Positions 36,214 to 46,111 of a stretch of DNA of 64,000 nucleotides are shown in pieces; positions within the stretch are counted from its first letter, which is position 1; each line of letters begins with the position of its first letter. The notes below the pieces were generated by a model, which saw only the letters and a program-made list of their open reading frames with translations, was not told the DNA's origin and made no database searches. The stretch is from CBDIDH01 sp965277595 (GTDB taxonomy: Bacteria > Planctomycetota > Planctomycetia > Isosphaerales > Isosphaeraceae). Both the position numbers and the translations under genes were made by a program. The stretch is taken from assembly GCA_965277595.1 (NCBI GenBank), contig CBDIDH010000002.1, positions 1,116,001-1,180,000 on the forward strand, written 5' to 3'.

Positions 36214-36326
36214 AGAAAGGACAGAGGGCACAGGAGAAAGGACAGAGGGCACAGGACAAAGGACAGAGGGCAGAAGAAAAGATCTGCCCTTTGTCCCTTT
36301 GTCCTTTGTCCTTTGTCCTTTGTCCT
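36214..36326. repeat. family B inverted repeat between convergent genes
   Basis: The left arm has about nine purine units (AGAAAGGACAGAGGGCAC and similar). The centre GCAGAAGAAAAGATCTGC itself pairs. The right arm is five TTTGTCC or TTTGTCCC units. The arms are complementary over most of their length. It fills the gap between the M16 stop and the metK stop, where a two-way terminator would sit. Confidence 0.87.
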
Positions 36327-36329
36327 GCG

Positions 36330-37523
<1,194 letters not shown>

Positions 37524-37742
37524 GGAACTCGCTCTCCTTGTGAGACCTGTCAGGCAGGCAGGCCGACGCACGCAGACTGCCGGTCCGGCTCCTCCGACCC
37601 GGCTTTTGAATTGCCCGAGTTTAACACCCACCGTTCAAAAGCGAAAGGCGACCCCTCACGACCGTCGCCCAAATCCGACAGGCGGATCTGGCTCGCGTTT
37701 ACGACCCGAACCGCGCCGGGGTGATTTCTTTTCAAGGATGCC

Positions 37743-37841
37743 CAATGACCGAGGACCAATGACCGAGGGAAAACGCCAGAATCAAGGAACTTCCGCCAAG
37801 GATTTCCGTGCGGACTCATCGGTCATCGGTCATCGGCCATC
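37743..37841. repeat. family A inverted repeat
   Basis: AATGACCGAGGACCAATGACC on the left (two variant heptads, CCGAGGA and CCAATGA) and TCATCGGTCATCGGTCATCG on the right, about 48 bases apart. It lies between the 5' side of metK and the 3' end of the next leftward gene, touching the latter's stop codon. Confidence 0.8.
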
Positions 37842-38682
37842 AACCCCTATCGTCCCGCCGATTCAGGTCGGCATCGCGATCGCGCTTGTACCAGCTCCAG
37901 AGAAGGCGGTGCGTGGCGTAGTCGAGAAGGGCCTGGGGCGTGGCGAAGGTGTACGAGGAAGGATCGCCGCCGTTGAGCAGGGCGCGGGTCGAAGGGGGTA
38001 AATAGGCGTCGTCCGATCGGGCGACGAGATCGGCCACGAAGAGCGGGAAGTTCGTCGAGGCCGACGTGCTGAGCCGATCCTTCAGATAGGCGTAGTTCAT
38101 CCGGTTCTCGACCACCCGAAAGGCGATTCGCGGATCTTTACGAACGATCAAGACCTCGCCCACGGGATCGCGCGGCAGACGGACCGCTCGGGCGTGCCGG
38201 GGAGCCGTGTACGGCTTCCGAAAGGTCAGCGCGCGGAGTCCGGCGACCACGGCCGAGGGCCACCTTGGCGGCGTCAGGCCCCGAAACTCATCCTCGGCCT
38301 CGATCCGACCGGCGCAGACGAGTTCCACCTTGTTCCAGGGAACCCAGTGGATCGGCTCGCCGCGCAGCCCCTTGACGCGAAACCCTTCGGGCAGGCAGGC
38401 TGCGTCATGAATCGTCCGCGCGGGGTTCAACTCGGGAAACTTCTCGATCAGCCAGGCTTCCGCCGCGACGCCCAGGTCGTACAAACCGTCAAGAAGCTCC
38501 CGGGCCTGATCGGCCGAGAGCGGTCTGGGCCAGCTTCCGGGGGTTGAACGCGCAAGCCAGACCATCGCGTCGGTCGGGTGCAAACCGGTCACCCCGCAAA
38601 AGAGGTCGCGGACGGCCGTCGGGTCGTCCACCTCTTCAAAAACGACCAGGCGATAAAGCGGCCCGGCCTTCGCGTTCTCCAT
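37840..38682 (-). CDS. conserved hypothetical protein
   Basis: A 280-residue protein with no signal peptide or membrane helix. The first 100 residues are mixed (LYRLVVFEEVDDPTAVRDLF, DAMVWLARSTPGSW, ARELLDGLYDLGVAAEAWLI). The middle has two parallel blocks, PIHWVPWNKVELVCAGRIE and VGEVLIVRKDPRIAFRVVEN, each a short beta segment. The last third has FPLFVADLVARSDDAYLPPSTRALL. I do not recognise a family. ATG 38682 is a reasonable start. Composition matches its neighbours. Confidence 0.75.
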   Translation of the reverse strand: MENAKAGPLYRLVVFEEVDDPTAVRDLFCGVTGLHPTDAMVWLARSTPGSWPRPLSADQARELLDGLYDLGVAAEAWLIEKFPELNPARTIHDAACLPEGFRVKGLRGEPIHWVPWNKVELVCAGRIEAEDEFRGLTPPRWPSAVVAGLRALTFRKPYTAPRHARAVRLPRDPVGEVLIVRKDPRIAFRVVENRMNYAYLKDRLSTSASTNFPLFVADLVARSDDAYLPPSTRALLNGGDPSSYTFATPQALLDYATHRLLWSWYKRDRDADLNRRDDRG

Positions 38683-38750
38683 CGCGGAACCTCGCCCCGG
38701 TGCCTGATTGGTTGACCTGTCCTGGAAACGAACCTTGAGGAGATCGGGAT

Positions 38751-38810
38751 CGATGACCGATGCGTCCGGCCCCTCCCTCCTCGGTCATCGGTCACTGGTC
38801 CTCGGTCATC
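38751..38810. repeat. family A inverted repeat
   Basis: A single left unit GATGACCGATG and a right arm of four units (TCGGTCA, TCGGTCA, CTGGTCC, TCGGTCA). It lies in the divergent gap before the TPR/peptidase gene and ends about 70 bases before that start. Confidence 0.75.
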
Positions 38811-38882
38811 TCCAAGGAAGAGAGCGCCCCTGTTTTCAATCGAGGCAACCCTATGTTACCGTGAGGCGAACGGGAGGTGGGC

Positions 38883-41735
38883 ATGTTCCGAGAGATTCTG
38901 CCGGGATGGGCCGTCGTGGCGGCCCTGTTGTCAATCGCGTCGGCCGCCGAGCCGGAAACGGCGACGATCGACGCGGCGCGTCGGCTCTTGCAAAACGGCC
39001 GATACGCCGAGGCGATCGAAGCGTACGACGCCGCCGAAAAAGCCCCCGGCGAGCACTCCGCCGCCGATCGCGCCAAGATCATCCTCGGCCGGGTCGAGGC
39101 GCTCAACAGTCAGGGCGAGTACGACAAGGCCGCCGAGGCTCTTGACAAAGCCATCGCCGACCAGCCCAAAAACGCCGACGTCCGCGCCCGGCTCGCCGAC
39201 CTCAAGTTTTCTCGGGGCGACCGCGAAGGGGCGCGGGCCGACCTTGCCGAGGCCCTCAAGATTGATCCCGACCACCTCGCCGCCCGATGGGTCGAGGCCC
39301 GGCTCTTTGAAGCCTCCGGCGAGATGGATAAGGCCGTCAACGCCTGGAAATGGTTCGTCGACCAGTACAACGCCGACCATGCCAGGATCGCCAAGAGCGC
39401 CGAGGGTCTTCTGATCGTCGGCCAGGCGTCGGAACGCTATTACCGGGCCAAGGCGCGCGGCGAGGAGTTGAAGGATTCGCTGGTTGACGTCCTCGGCGAG
39501 CTTTACGAAGGGGCGATCCGGGTCGATCCGCACTGCTGGCAAGCCCCTTGGCTCGAAGGCAAGCTCTTTCTCTCGGCCTACGATGAATCAAAAGCGATGC
39601 CCGAACTGACCCGGGCCTTGCAGATGAACCCGCTCGCGGCCGAGGTTCTGGTCACGCTCGGCCAGGCGGACCTTCAGGGCTACAAGCTCGCCGCCGGTCG
39701 ACAAAAGGTCGAACGGGCGCTCGCGGTCAACCCGCATTACGCCCCCGCGCATGTTCTTCTGGCCGATTTGAACATCTCGGACGAACGCTTTACCGACGCC
39801 CGCGCCGCGGCCCGCAAGGCCGTTGCCGAGAATCCGCGCGACGAGGACGCCCTGGCCCGCCTCGCCGCGAGTAGCCGCCTTCTGGTCGACCCCGTCGCCG
39901 CCGCCGCGGCCGAAGGAACCGCCCTGGCCCACAACCCGAAACCGGCGACCTTTTATTACAACCTCGGCGAGCGCCTGGCCGACCGCCGCAAGTACCACGC
40001 CGCCGAGCGTGCATTCCTGCTCGCGCACGAGGCCGACCCGCTCCGCGCCGATGCCCCGATCGGCCTGGGGATGCTTTACATGCAGATCGGCCGCGAGACC
40101 GAGGCCAAGGCCCTCTTTGACGCCGCCTTCGACGCCGATCCGTTCAACGTCCGCGCCTTCAATCAAATGAAGGTGCTCAAGCACATGACCGCCTATCGGC
40201 CCGTCTCGTCCGACCACTTCTCCGTGCTGGTCGAACCGAAGCAAGACGCCCTGCTCGGCAAATACATGTCGCGCTACCTCGAATTAATCTATCCCGAGCT
40301 GACCAATCGGTTCGGATACGCACCCCCCGGCGCGACCAAGATCGAGATCATGACCACGCACGCCTGGTTCAGCGCCCGGACGATCGGCCTGCCGTTCATT
40401 CCGACCGTCGGCGCCTGCACCGGCACGGTCGTCGCCCTGAGCAGCCCGAAGGAGTTGAAAAAGCCCTTCAACTGGTCACGCGTGCTCAAGCATGAACTCG
40501 TCCACGTCATCACGCTGCAACAAACCGCCTTCAACATTCCTCACTGGTACACCGAGGCTCTCGCCGTCGAGAGTGAAGGATTCCCCCGCCCGCAAGACTG
40601 GAACAAGATGCTCTTGACGCGCGTGACCGCGCGAAAGCTCTTGAACCTGGACACGATCAACCTCGGCTTTATCCGTCCCAAGGAGCCAGAGGAACGACAG
40701 CTTGCCTATTGCCAGGCCCAGCTTTACGCGCAGTACATGCTTCAACGGTTCGGTCCCGATGCGCTCATCAAGATGCTTGACGCCTACCGTCGCGGCCTCA
40801 CCACCGATCGCGCCGTGAGCACCTGTTTTCACGTCGAGAAGGCCGATTTCGAGGCCCAGTATCTCACCTTTCTCGATGGCGTCGTCAAGACGATCCGCAC
40901 CCGGGTCGACGACGAAAAGCCCGTCAAGTTCTCTCAGCTTGCCCGCGAGATCGAGGCCAAGCCCGACGACGCCGACCTGAACGCCCGGATGGCCTACGAA
41001 CACTTCGCCCGCCGCGAGTACAAGGAAGCCCGCCCCTTCGCGGATAAGGCGTTGAAGGTCAAGGAACACCAACCGCTCGCCAGTTACGTCAAGGCCCGGC
41101 TCTTGCTCCTGATCGGCGACGACGACGCGGCGCTCTCGCTGCTTCGCCCCGCGCTCGATGCCGAGAAACCCAACGAGCGCGTGCTCGACCTTCTCGCCTC
41201 TCTGGAAATGAAGGCCGGGCGGCTCGACGAGGCCGAGCGGCTTTACGAGCTTGGCCGCCGCGACGATCCGTATCACACCAAGTGGATCGCCAACCTCGCG
41301 CGGGTCCACCTCCGCAAGAAGGACAACGCCCGGTTTCTCACCGATCTCTCGATGATCGCCGACAACGATGCCGACGACCTCGACGTCCGCAAGGCCCTCG
41401 CCGAAAAAGAGCTTGCCGCCGGCTCGCCCGAAAAGGCCGAGAAATGGGCAACCGAGTGCCTTTATATTGACGTGTACGACCCTTCGAATCACGTCCTTCT
41501 CGCCGACGCCCTGGCCGCGGGCAAGCACTATGCTCGCGCCATTGAGGAATATCAAACGGCGATCGACCTCAAGCCCAGGAAAGCCGATCAACTCAAGGTC
41601 AAGCTCGCCCGCGCCCAGGCCGATTTCGGCCAGCGCGACGCCGCCCGCGCTACCCTTGATGACCTCCTCAAGGCCGACCCCGACCATCCCGAAGCCAAGG
41701 CCCTGAAAAAAGAGCTTGGCGACAAAGCGTCCTGA
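38883..41735 (+). CDS. TPR protein with peptidase MA-like zinc domain
   Basis: A 950-residue exported protein. A short signal peptide (about 1-22) is followed by about ten TPR helices pairs (25-440), for example AIEAYDAAEKAPGEH and ALDKAIADQPKNADVRARLA. A gluzincin-type domain follows, with HELVH at 537-541 and a downstream WYTEALAVESEG that gives the third zinc ligand. More TPRs fill the C-terminus (about 690-945). It looks like a periplasmic scaffold carrying a metallopeptidase. ATG 38883 sits five bases after GGGAGG. No operon partner is apparent. Confidence 0.88.
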   Translation: MFREILPGWAVVAALLSIASAAEPETATIDAARRLLQNGRYAEAIEAYDAAEKAPGEHSAADRAKIILGRVEALNSQGEYDKAAEALDKAIADQPKNADVRARLADLKFSRGDREGARADLAEALKIDPDHLAARWVEARLFEASGEMDKAVNAWKWFVDQYNADHARIAKSAEGLLIVGQASERYYRAKARGEELKDSLVDVLGELYEGAIRVDPHCWQAPWLEGKLFLSAYDESKAMPELTRALQMNPLAAEVLVTLGQADLQGYKLAAGRQKVERALAVNPHYAPAHVLLADLNISDERFTDARAAARKAVAENPRDEDALARLAASSRLLVDPVAAAAAEGTALAHNPKPATFYYNLGERLADRRKYHAAERAFLLAHEADPLRADAPIGLGMLYMQIGRETEAKALFDAAFDADPFNVRAFNQMKVLKHMTAYRPVSSDHFSVLVEPKQDALLGKYMSRYLELIYPELTNRFGYAPPGATKIEIMTTHAWFSARTIGLPFIPTVGACTGTVVALSSPKELKKPFNWSRVLKHELVHVITLQQTAFNIPHWYTEALAVESEGFPRPQDWNKMLLTRVTARKLLNLDTINLGFIRPKEPEERQLAYCQAQLYAQYMLQRFGPDALIKMLDAYRRGLTTDRAVSTCFHVEKADFEAQYLTFLDGVVKTIRTRVDDEKPVKFSQLAREIEAKPDDADLNARMAYEHFARREYKEARPFADKALKVKEHQPLASYVKARLLLLIGDDDAALSLLRPALDAEKPNERVLDLLASLEMKAGRLDEAERLYELGRRDDPYHTKWIANLARVHLRKKDNARFLTDLSMIADNDADDLDVRKALAEKELAAGSPEKAEKWATECLYIDVYDPSNHVLLADALAAGKHYARAIEEYQTAIDLKPRKADQLKVKLARAQADFGQRDAARATLDDLLKADPDHPEAKALKKELGDKAS

Positions 41736-41748
41736 CACCGGCGCGAAG

Positions 41749-41954
41749 AGGGACCGATGACCAATAGGGTTTTTGCGCATTAGGGGCTGTTTTTGAGGTA
41801 AGGTCAAAGGACACAAGGACAAAGGGTAGATTTTTCCTTTTGTCCTATGTCCTTCTGTATTTTGACCTTACGGCTATTGAGCAACAACCCTAATGACCGA
41901 TGACCGATGACCGATGACCGATCGTTTGCATTCCTCGGTCCTTGGTCCTTGATC
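41749..41954. repeat. composite element: family A arms around a family B hairpin with terminal inverted repeats
   Basis: From the outside in: GGACCGATGACC (left) and four ATGACCG units plus CTCGGTCCTTGGTCC (right). Next, CAATAGGGTTTTTGC (41762-41776) faces GCAACAACCCTAATG (41881-41895), 13 of 15 bases complementary. Then TAAGGTCAAA (41799-41808) pairs perfectly with TTTGACCTTA (41861-41870). The core is AAGGACAAAGGG and CCTTTTGTCC. The whole could fold into one long hairpin and looks like a small mobile-element-like unit. Confidence 0.72.
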
Positions 41955-42028
41955 TTGAAAAGGCAACTGACGATCCGTTGACCCCGGTCAACAAACCTCA
42001 ATCCACCGATCATGATCGACCCAATGCA

Positions 42029-42355
42029 ATGACGACCGATCCCGACGCCGGCCGCTTGACAGTCCGCGCCTTCCAGCAGATGATTTTACAAATGTACGGC
42101 CGGAAGGACGCCGCGCGGGGTGATGCCGCAACGTTTCTCTGGCTCACCGAGGAATTTGGCGAGCTTGCCTCGGCGCTTCGGTCGGGGTCGACCGAAGACC
42201 TGGCGCTGGAGATGGCCGACGTCTTCGCCTGGCTCGTCACCCTGGCGAACGTCCGCGGGATCGACCTTGAAGCCGCCGTCTTGCGCAAATACGGCCGGGC
42301 CTGTCCCGGTTGCGGACACGTCCCTTGCTCGTGCGACCCCTCGGTCAAACCCTGA
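42029..42355 (+). CDS. MazG-like nucleotide pyrophosphohydrolase with Cys-rich tail
   Basis: A 108-residue all-helical protein. The MazG metal site is visible as WLTEEFGELASALR (EExxE type) and LALEMADVFAWLVTLAN (ExxD type). Such enzymes hydrolyse non-canonical or excess NTPs to NMP and pyrophosphate. The last 16 residues, ACPGCGHVPCSCD, hold four Cys in CxxC and CxC order, which looks like a small zinc site. The ATG at 42029 is the first after a repeat; an upstream in-frame start at 41942 would lie in the repeat. Confidence 0.85.
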   Translation: MTTDPDAGRLTVRAFQQMILQMYGRKDAARGDAATFLWLTEEFGELASALRSGSTEDLALEMADVFAWLVTLANVRGIDLEAAVLRKYGRACPGCGHVPCSCDPSVKP

Positions 42356-42400
42356 TGGCTTCCGCCGCCGTGTCCCGTGTTTCCCGACCGGCGGAAGGCC

Positions 42401-42459
42401 AGAGGGCAAAGGACAAAAGAACTCTGCCCTTTGCCCTCTGTCCTTTGCCCTCTGTCCTT
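42401..42459. repeat. family B inverted repeat
   Basis: AGAGGGCAAAGGACAAAAGA is followed by ACTCTGCCCTTTGCCCTCTG and TCCTTTGCCCTCTGTCC. The arms pair around a very short loop. It lies after the MazG stop and before the next rightward gene. Confidence 0.83.
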
Positions 42460-42500
42460 CAACCAAGCGAGCGAGCGAGCGAATGAGAAGGGCGAGCGTC

Positions 42501-44789
42501 ATGAATCACGGTCGGCAGGTCAGGGCGGTCGGAGCGATCGTGGTTTTGATGGCGGGCCTCGCGCCGTCGGCAAAGGCCGCGAACGACGAGGTTGAGGTGG
42601 AAAACCTCCGCGTCGGGTTCGCAAGCAAGGCGCAAAACAACCTCTTCAAGATCGGAACATGGACCCCCGTCTGGGTCCAGCTTCGCGGCGGAAACGCCCG
42701 ATTCTCCGGGATCATGGAGGTTGAGGTTCCCGACGACGACGGCACGCCCACCTATTTCCGTCAGGTGGTCGACGTCCCCGCGCACTCGGGTGTTGAGGTC
42801 GTGACCTACGCCCGGCCCGGCTCGCGCGACCCGAATTTCACGATCCGCCTGTTCGATCAAAAGGGACGCCGACAGGGACCGCCCGTCGACGGAGCGAAAC
42901 TCGCGCAGCTCAGCCCGATCCAGCCCGATGAAGCGATGATCTTGACCCTCGGCGGGCCGTCGGGCGTGGAGCAAATCGCCACCCTGCCGGGCTTCAACTC
43001 CGAGAAGAACGGCGGGGCCTCCAGCGTGATCGTCGCCCAGCCCGACGCCGCCGGGGGCAAGCTTCCGGGCCGATGGTACGGCTACGACGCCGCTGATTCC
43101 ATCGTCGTTGACACCAACAACCGCGCCGCGATGGCCGAGATCGGCATCCACGGCCAGGCCCTGGTGGACTGGGTCGCCCGGGGGGGTCACCTCGTCGTCG
43201 CCGTCAGCGGCAACTGGACGGCCCTTCGCGACAGCGTGCTCGCGCCGATCCTTCCCGCCGACCTCACCGGCCAGCAGCGCCTCAAGGCGATTGACCTGAA
43301 ATCGCTCGACATTTACGCGACGGCGGTCAAGTCCATCGTCACCGTCGGCGGCGGCGGTAATGGCGAGCCGGCCCCGGTGATGGTCGCCAAGCTTGAAGGC
43401 ATCGAATCGCGCGGCGGAAAGGTTCTCAGCAGCGCGGGGGATTCGCCGCTGGTCGTTCGCGGAGCGCACGGGTTCGGCCGGGTCACGCTCGTGGCGCTCG
43501 ACGTGGACCAGAAGCCCTTTTCGATCTGGCCCGATCGCGCTCTTTTCTGGGTCCAGGCGCTGGACGTCAAGCGTCCGGCGGCCGAGGCGAACGGAGTGCC
43601 GATCCAGATCGGCGGCGGCGGGCGTCGGATGTATCAGGCGGGAATCAGCGACCTTTCGACCCAGCTTCGCCTGGCGCTGGAGCAGTTCCCCGGCGTCAAG
43701 CTGATCCCCTTTGGCTGGGTCGCCTTCTTCATCTTTATCTACATCCTCTTGATCGGTCCCGGCGACTACTTCTTTCTCAAGAAGGTCGTCAAGCGAATGG
43801 AACTGACCTGGGTCACCTTCCCGCTGATTGTGGTCTCGGTCAGCCTGCTCGCGTACTTCGCCGCCTTCGCGGTCAAGGGGCGGGCGCTCCGGGTGAACAA
43901 GGTGGATGTCGTCGATATTGACCCGGCCTCGGGCCGAGCGCGCGGCGGCACGTATGTCAACCTCTTCAGCCCCCAGAACCGCGACTATGATATCCGGGTC
44001 GTCCCGATCCCGCTCGACCAGGCCACCCTTCCCGGCGCGAAGGTTCCGGCCGGCGAGGTCCAATCCGAGAGTCTCAAACGCTACCTCCCGGCCGAGACCG
44101 AGGTCTTGCTCTCGTGGCTCGGCGTGCCCGAGGCGGGTTTCGGCGGCATGGGCGGGACCAGCCGGATCGGCTTTTCCTCGGGCGGCTACGCGTCGGCCCC
44201 GGTCGGCTCGTCCGAGGCTCTGGAAGGGGTCCGCGTGCCGATCTGGAGCACGAAGCTCCTCTCCGCCCGATGGTTCGGCCCCGCGCCCACCGTGGCCGAG
44301 GCCGACCTGATTCCCGTCGGCACCGACCGCCTCTCCGGCACCGTGACGAACCGCCTTGGCGTGCCTTTGAACGACGCGATCGTCGCCTTTAACAAGCATG
44401 TTTACCTGCTCGGCACGGTTGCCCCCGGCCAGACGGTCCGGGTCGAGCTGGCGCAGGACCGGCAGCTTTCGGGCCTGCTCCGATCGCGCATGGGACCGGC
44501 CGGTCTTGAGCCGAACGTCAGCGTTCCGCGCGTGAACCGCGCCGACCTGATGCTCGCCCTGATGTTCCACGACAGCCAGGGGACCACCACGTCGGCCCCA
44601 CCCCTGCCGAGCCATCCTCTGCACTATCTCGACTTGACCGGCCTTCTCGCCCTTGACCGCCCGATGCTCGTCGGCCGGATCGACCGCCCCGGCGCCCGAC
44701 TCATCCTCGGCAACGCCCCCGCGCCGCCGCAGGTTGAGCAAACCACGATGGTCCGCGTCCTTTTACCCCTGGGCAAGCCGCCAGGCTAA
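42501..44789 (+). CDS. large exported membrane-anchored protein of unknown function
   Basis: A 762-residue protein. A signal peptide (about 10-30, ending AKA) leads a long extracytoplasmic region with beta-rich blocks and a VIVAQPDAAGGKLPGRWYGYD plus VDWVARGGHLVVAVSGNWTAL section that recalls the class-I glutamine-amidotransferase-like fold of GldG/DUF4350-type proteins. Two membrane helices follow (about 415-435, VAFFIFIYILLIGPGDYFFL, and about 448-465). The C-terminal 300 residues are beta-rich. It precedes an ABC ATPase gene by about 290 bases, and proteins of this shape often accompany ABC-2 exporters. Start at ATG 42501, after GAAGGGCGAG. Confidence 0.72.
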   Translation: MNHGRQVRAVGAIVVLMAGLAPSAKAANDEVEVENLRVGFASKAQNNLFKIGTWTPVWVQLRGGNARFSGIMEVEVPDDDGTPTYFRQVVDVPAHSGVEVVTYARPGSRDPNFTIRLFDQKGRRQGPPVDGAKLAQLSPIQPDEAMILTLGGPSGVEQIATLPGFNSEKNGGASSVIVAQPDAAGGKLPGRWYGYDAADSIVVDTNNRAAMAEIGIHGQALVDWVARGGHLVVAVSGNWTALRDSVLAPILPADLTGQQRLKAIDLKSLDIYATAVKSIVTVGGGGNGEPAPVMVAKLEGIESRGGKVLSSAGDSPLVVRGAHGFGRVTLVALDVDQKPFSIWPDRALFWVQALDVKRPAAEANGVPIQIGGGGRRMYQAGISDLSTQLRLALEQFPGVKLIPFGWVAFFIFIYILLIGPGDYFFLKKVVKRMELTWVTFPLIVVSVSLLAYFAAFAVKGRALRVNKVDVVDIDPASGRARGGTYVNLFSPQNRDYDIRVVPIPLDQATLPGAKVPAGEVQSESLKRYLPAETEVLLSWLGVPEAGFGGMGGTSRIGFSSGGYASAPVGSSEALEGVRVPIWSTKLLSARWFGPAPTVAEADLIPVGTDRLSGTVTNRLGVPLNDAIVAFNKHVYLLGTVAPGQTVRVELAQDRQLSGLLRSRMGPAGLEPNVSVPRVNRADLMLALMFHDSQGTTTSAPPLPSHPLHYLDLTGLLALDRPMLVGRIDRPGARLILGNAPAPPQVEQTTMVRVLLPLGKPPG

Positions 44790-44877
44790 ACGTCATTGAA
44801 CCCGCTCAACGTGACGGAGGACCAGACGAGGTGGCCTATTACCCCTGGGAGCAGGCTCGAATCAACGTTTCAATTCA

Positions 44878-45021
44878 TGATCGATGACCGATGACCGATG
44901 GAGATAATTTTGCCCTTTGTCCTTCGGAAATTCTGGGTCACCGGCAACCACTCAAATGACCAATAACTGATGACCTTTGAATGCTTTCGGTCGGTCATTG
45001 GTCCTTGGTCCTCGGTCATCC
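44878..45021. repeat. family A repeats flanking a short family B unit
   Basis: TCGATGACCGATGACCGATGG, then TTTGCCCTTTGTCC, then AATGACCAATAACTGATGACC, and finally GGTCGGTCATTGGTCC with TTGGTCCTCGGTCATC. It mixes both families and lies in the 290-base gap before the ABC ATPase gene. Confidence 0.8.
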
Positions 45022-45082
45022 CAATCCACACCCGAGAAGTGATTCACGGCCGATTCCTTGGCCCATCAAGAAGGCAGCCGCG

Positions 45083-46009
45083 ATGATCGAGACGCACGAC
45101 CTGACCAAGATGTACGGCGACCTCTACGCCCTCAATCGCCTGAACCTGACGCTCCAGCAGGGAGACGTCTACGGGTTCATCGGACCCAACGGCGCTGGCA
45201 AGACAACCACGATGCGCATCCTCGCCACCCTGCTCAATCCAAGCTGGGGCGAGGCGACCGTCTGCGGCTACTCGATCTACACCGGCGCCAAGGACATCCG
45301 CCGGGCGATCGGCTACATGCCCGACTTCTTCGGCGTCTACGATGACATGAAGGTCATCGAGTATCTCGAATTCTTCGCCGCCGCCTATCGAATCAAAGGC
45401 CCGGCGCGGAAGAAAATCTGCGAGGAAGTGCTCGAACTCGTTGACCTCACGTACAAGCGCGACGCCCTCGTCACCAGCCTCTCGCGTGGAATGACCCAGC
45501 GCCTCGGCCTGGCCCGGGTGCTCCTGCACGATCCCCAGGTCTTGCTCCTCGACGAGCCCGCGTCGGGCCTCGACCCCCGCGCCCGGATCGAGATCCGCGC
45601 CTTGCTCAAAGAGTTGCGGGCGATGGGCAAGACCATCATGGTCTCCAGCCACATCCTTCCCGAACTGGCCGACATCTGCAACAAGATCGGCATCATCGAG
45701 CAAGGCGTTCTTCACGTCAACGGCTCGGTCGCCGACGTGATGAAGCAGGTCCGCACCGATATCATCCTCAACATCGCCGTCAGCGACCGCCCGACCGACG
45801 CCGCCAACTTCCTCGAAAACCAGAACGAGGTCGACAACGTCCAGGACAAGAACGGCGTCCTCATCGTCAAGATGAACGAAGGCGTCGTCCAGTACGGCTT
45901 CCTCGCCAACCGCCTGATCGAGCAGGGGTTCGAACTCACCCTCTTCAAGGAAGACGAGATCAACCTCGAAACGGCGTTCATGCACCTGACCAAGGGGATT
46001 ACAAGCTGA
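45083..46009 (+). CDS. ABC-2 type exporter ATP-binding protein
   Basis: A 308-residue ATPase. Walker A GPNGAGKTTT at about 33-42, signature LSRGMTQRLG at about 135-144, Walker B VLLLDEPASGLDP and switch SSHILPELADIC. It belongs to the NodI/DrrA-like group that works with ABC-2 permeases. The C-terminal 80 residues (from about 215) are the usual extra domain. No permease gene follows: the next gene is on the other strand, so the membrane partner may be the upstream gene or lie elsewhere. Start at ATG 45083. Confidence 0.92.
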   Translation: MIETHDLTKMYGDLYALNRLNLTLQQGDVYGFIGPNGAGKTTTMRILATLLNPSWGEATVCGYSIYTGAKDIRRAIGYMPDFFGVYDDMKVIEYLEFFAAAYRIKGPARKKICEEVLELVDLTYKRDALVTSLSRGMTQRLGLARVLLHDPQVLLLDEPASGLDPRARIEIRALLKELRAMGKTIMVSSHILPELADICNKIGIIEQGVLHVNGSVADVMKQVRTDIILNIAVSDRPTDAANFLENQNEVDNVQDKNGVLIVKMNEGVVQYGFLANRLIEQGFELTLFKEDEINLETAFMHLTKGITS

Positions 46010-46031
46010 CGTCGTTTCGAAATCAAGACAA

Positions 46032-46069
46032 CCCCCGGCCGAGCGATTGCGAACGCTCGTGGCCGGGGG
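46032..46069 (+). terminator. strong hairpin terminator after the ABC ATPase gene
   Basis: CCCCCGGCC and GAGCG on the left pair with CGCTC and GGCCGGGGG on the right around an 8-base loop, a stem of 14 base pairs with a two-base bulge (GT). No T tract follows. It lies between convergent genes and is unrelated to the heptad families. Confidence 0.75.
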
Positions 46070-46111
46070 TCGTCTCGATTTCTGAAACCGCGAAACAATG
46101 ACGATCGCATC

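Noticed and set aside
36214..36326. Transposon end or insertion sequence in the long inverted repeat
   Set aside because: No transposase anywhere in the window; the arms are simple heptads and the locus fits the repeat family.
37524..37742. SAM or SAH riboswitch before metK
   Set aside because: No recognisable conserved core of a known SAM or SAH class; only ordinary GC-rich hairpins.
42459..44741. A 760-codon frame antisense to the membrane protein gene
   Set aside because: GC-rich antisense frame with no domain or signal peptide; the sense strand has clear coding signals. The same applies to antisense frames over the M16 gene, the TPR genes and the ABC gene.
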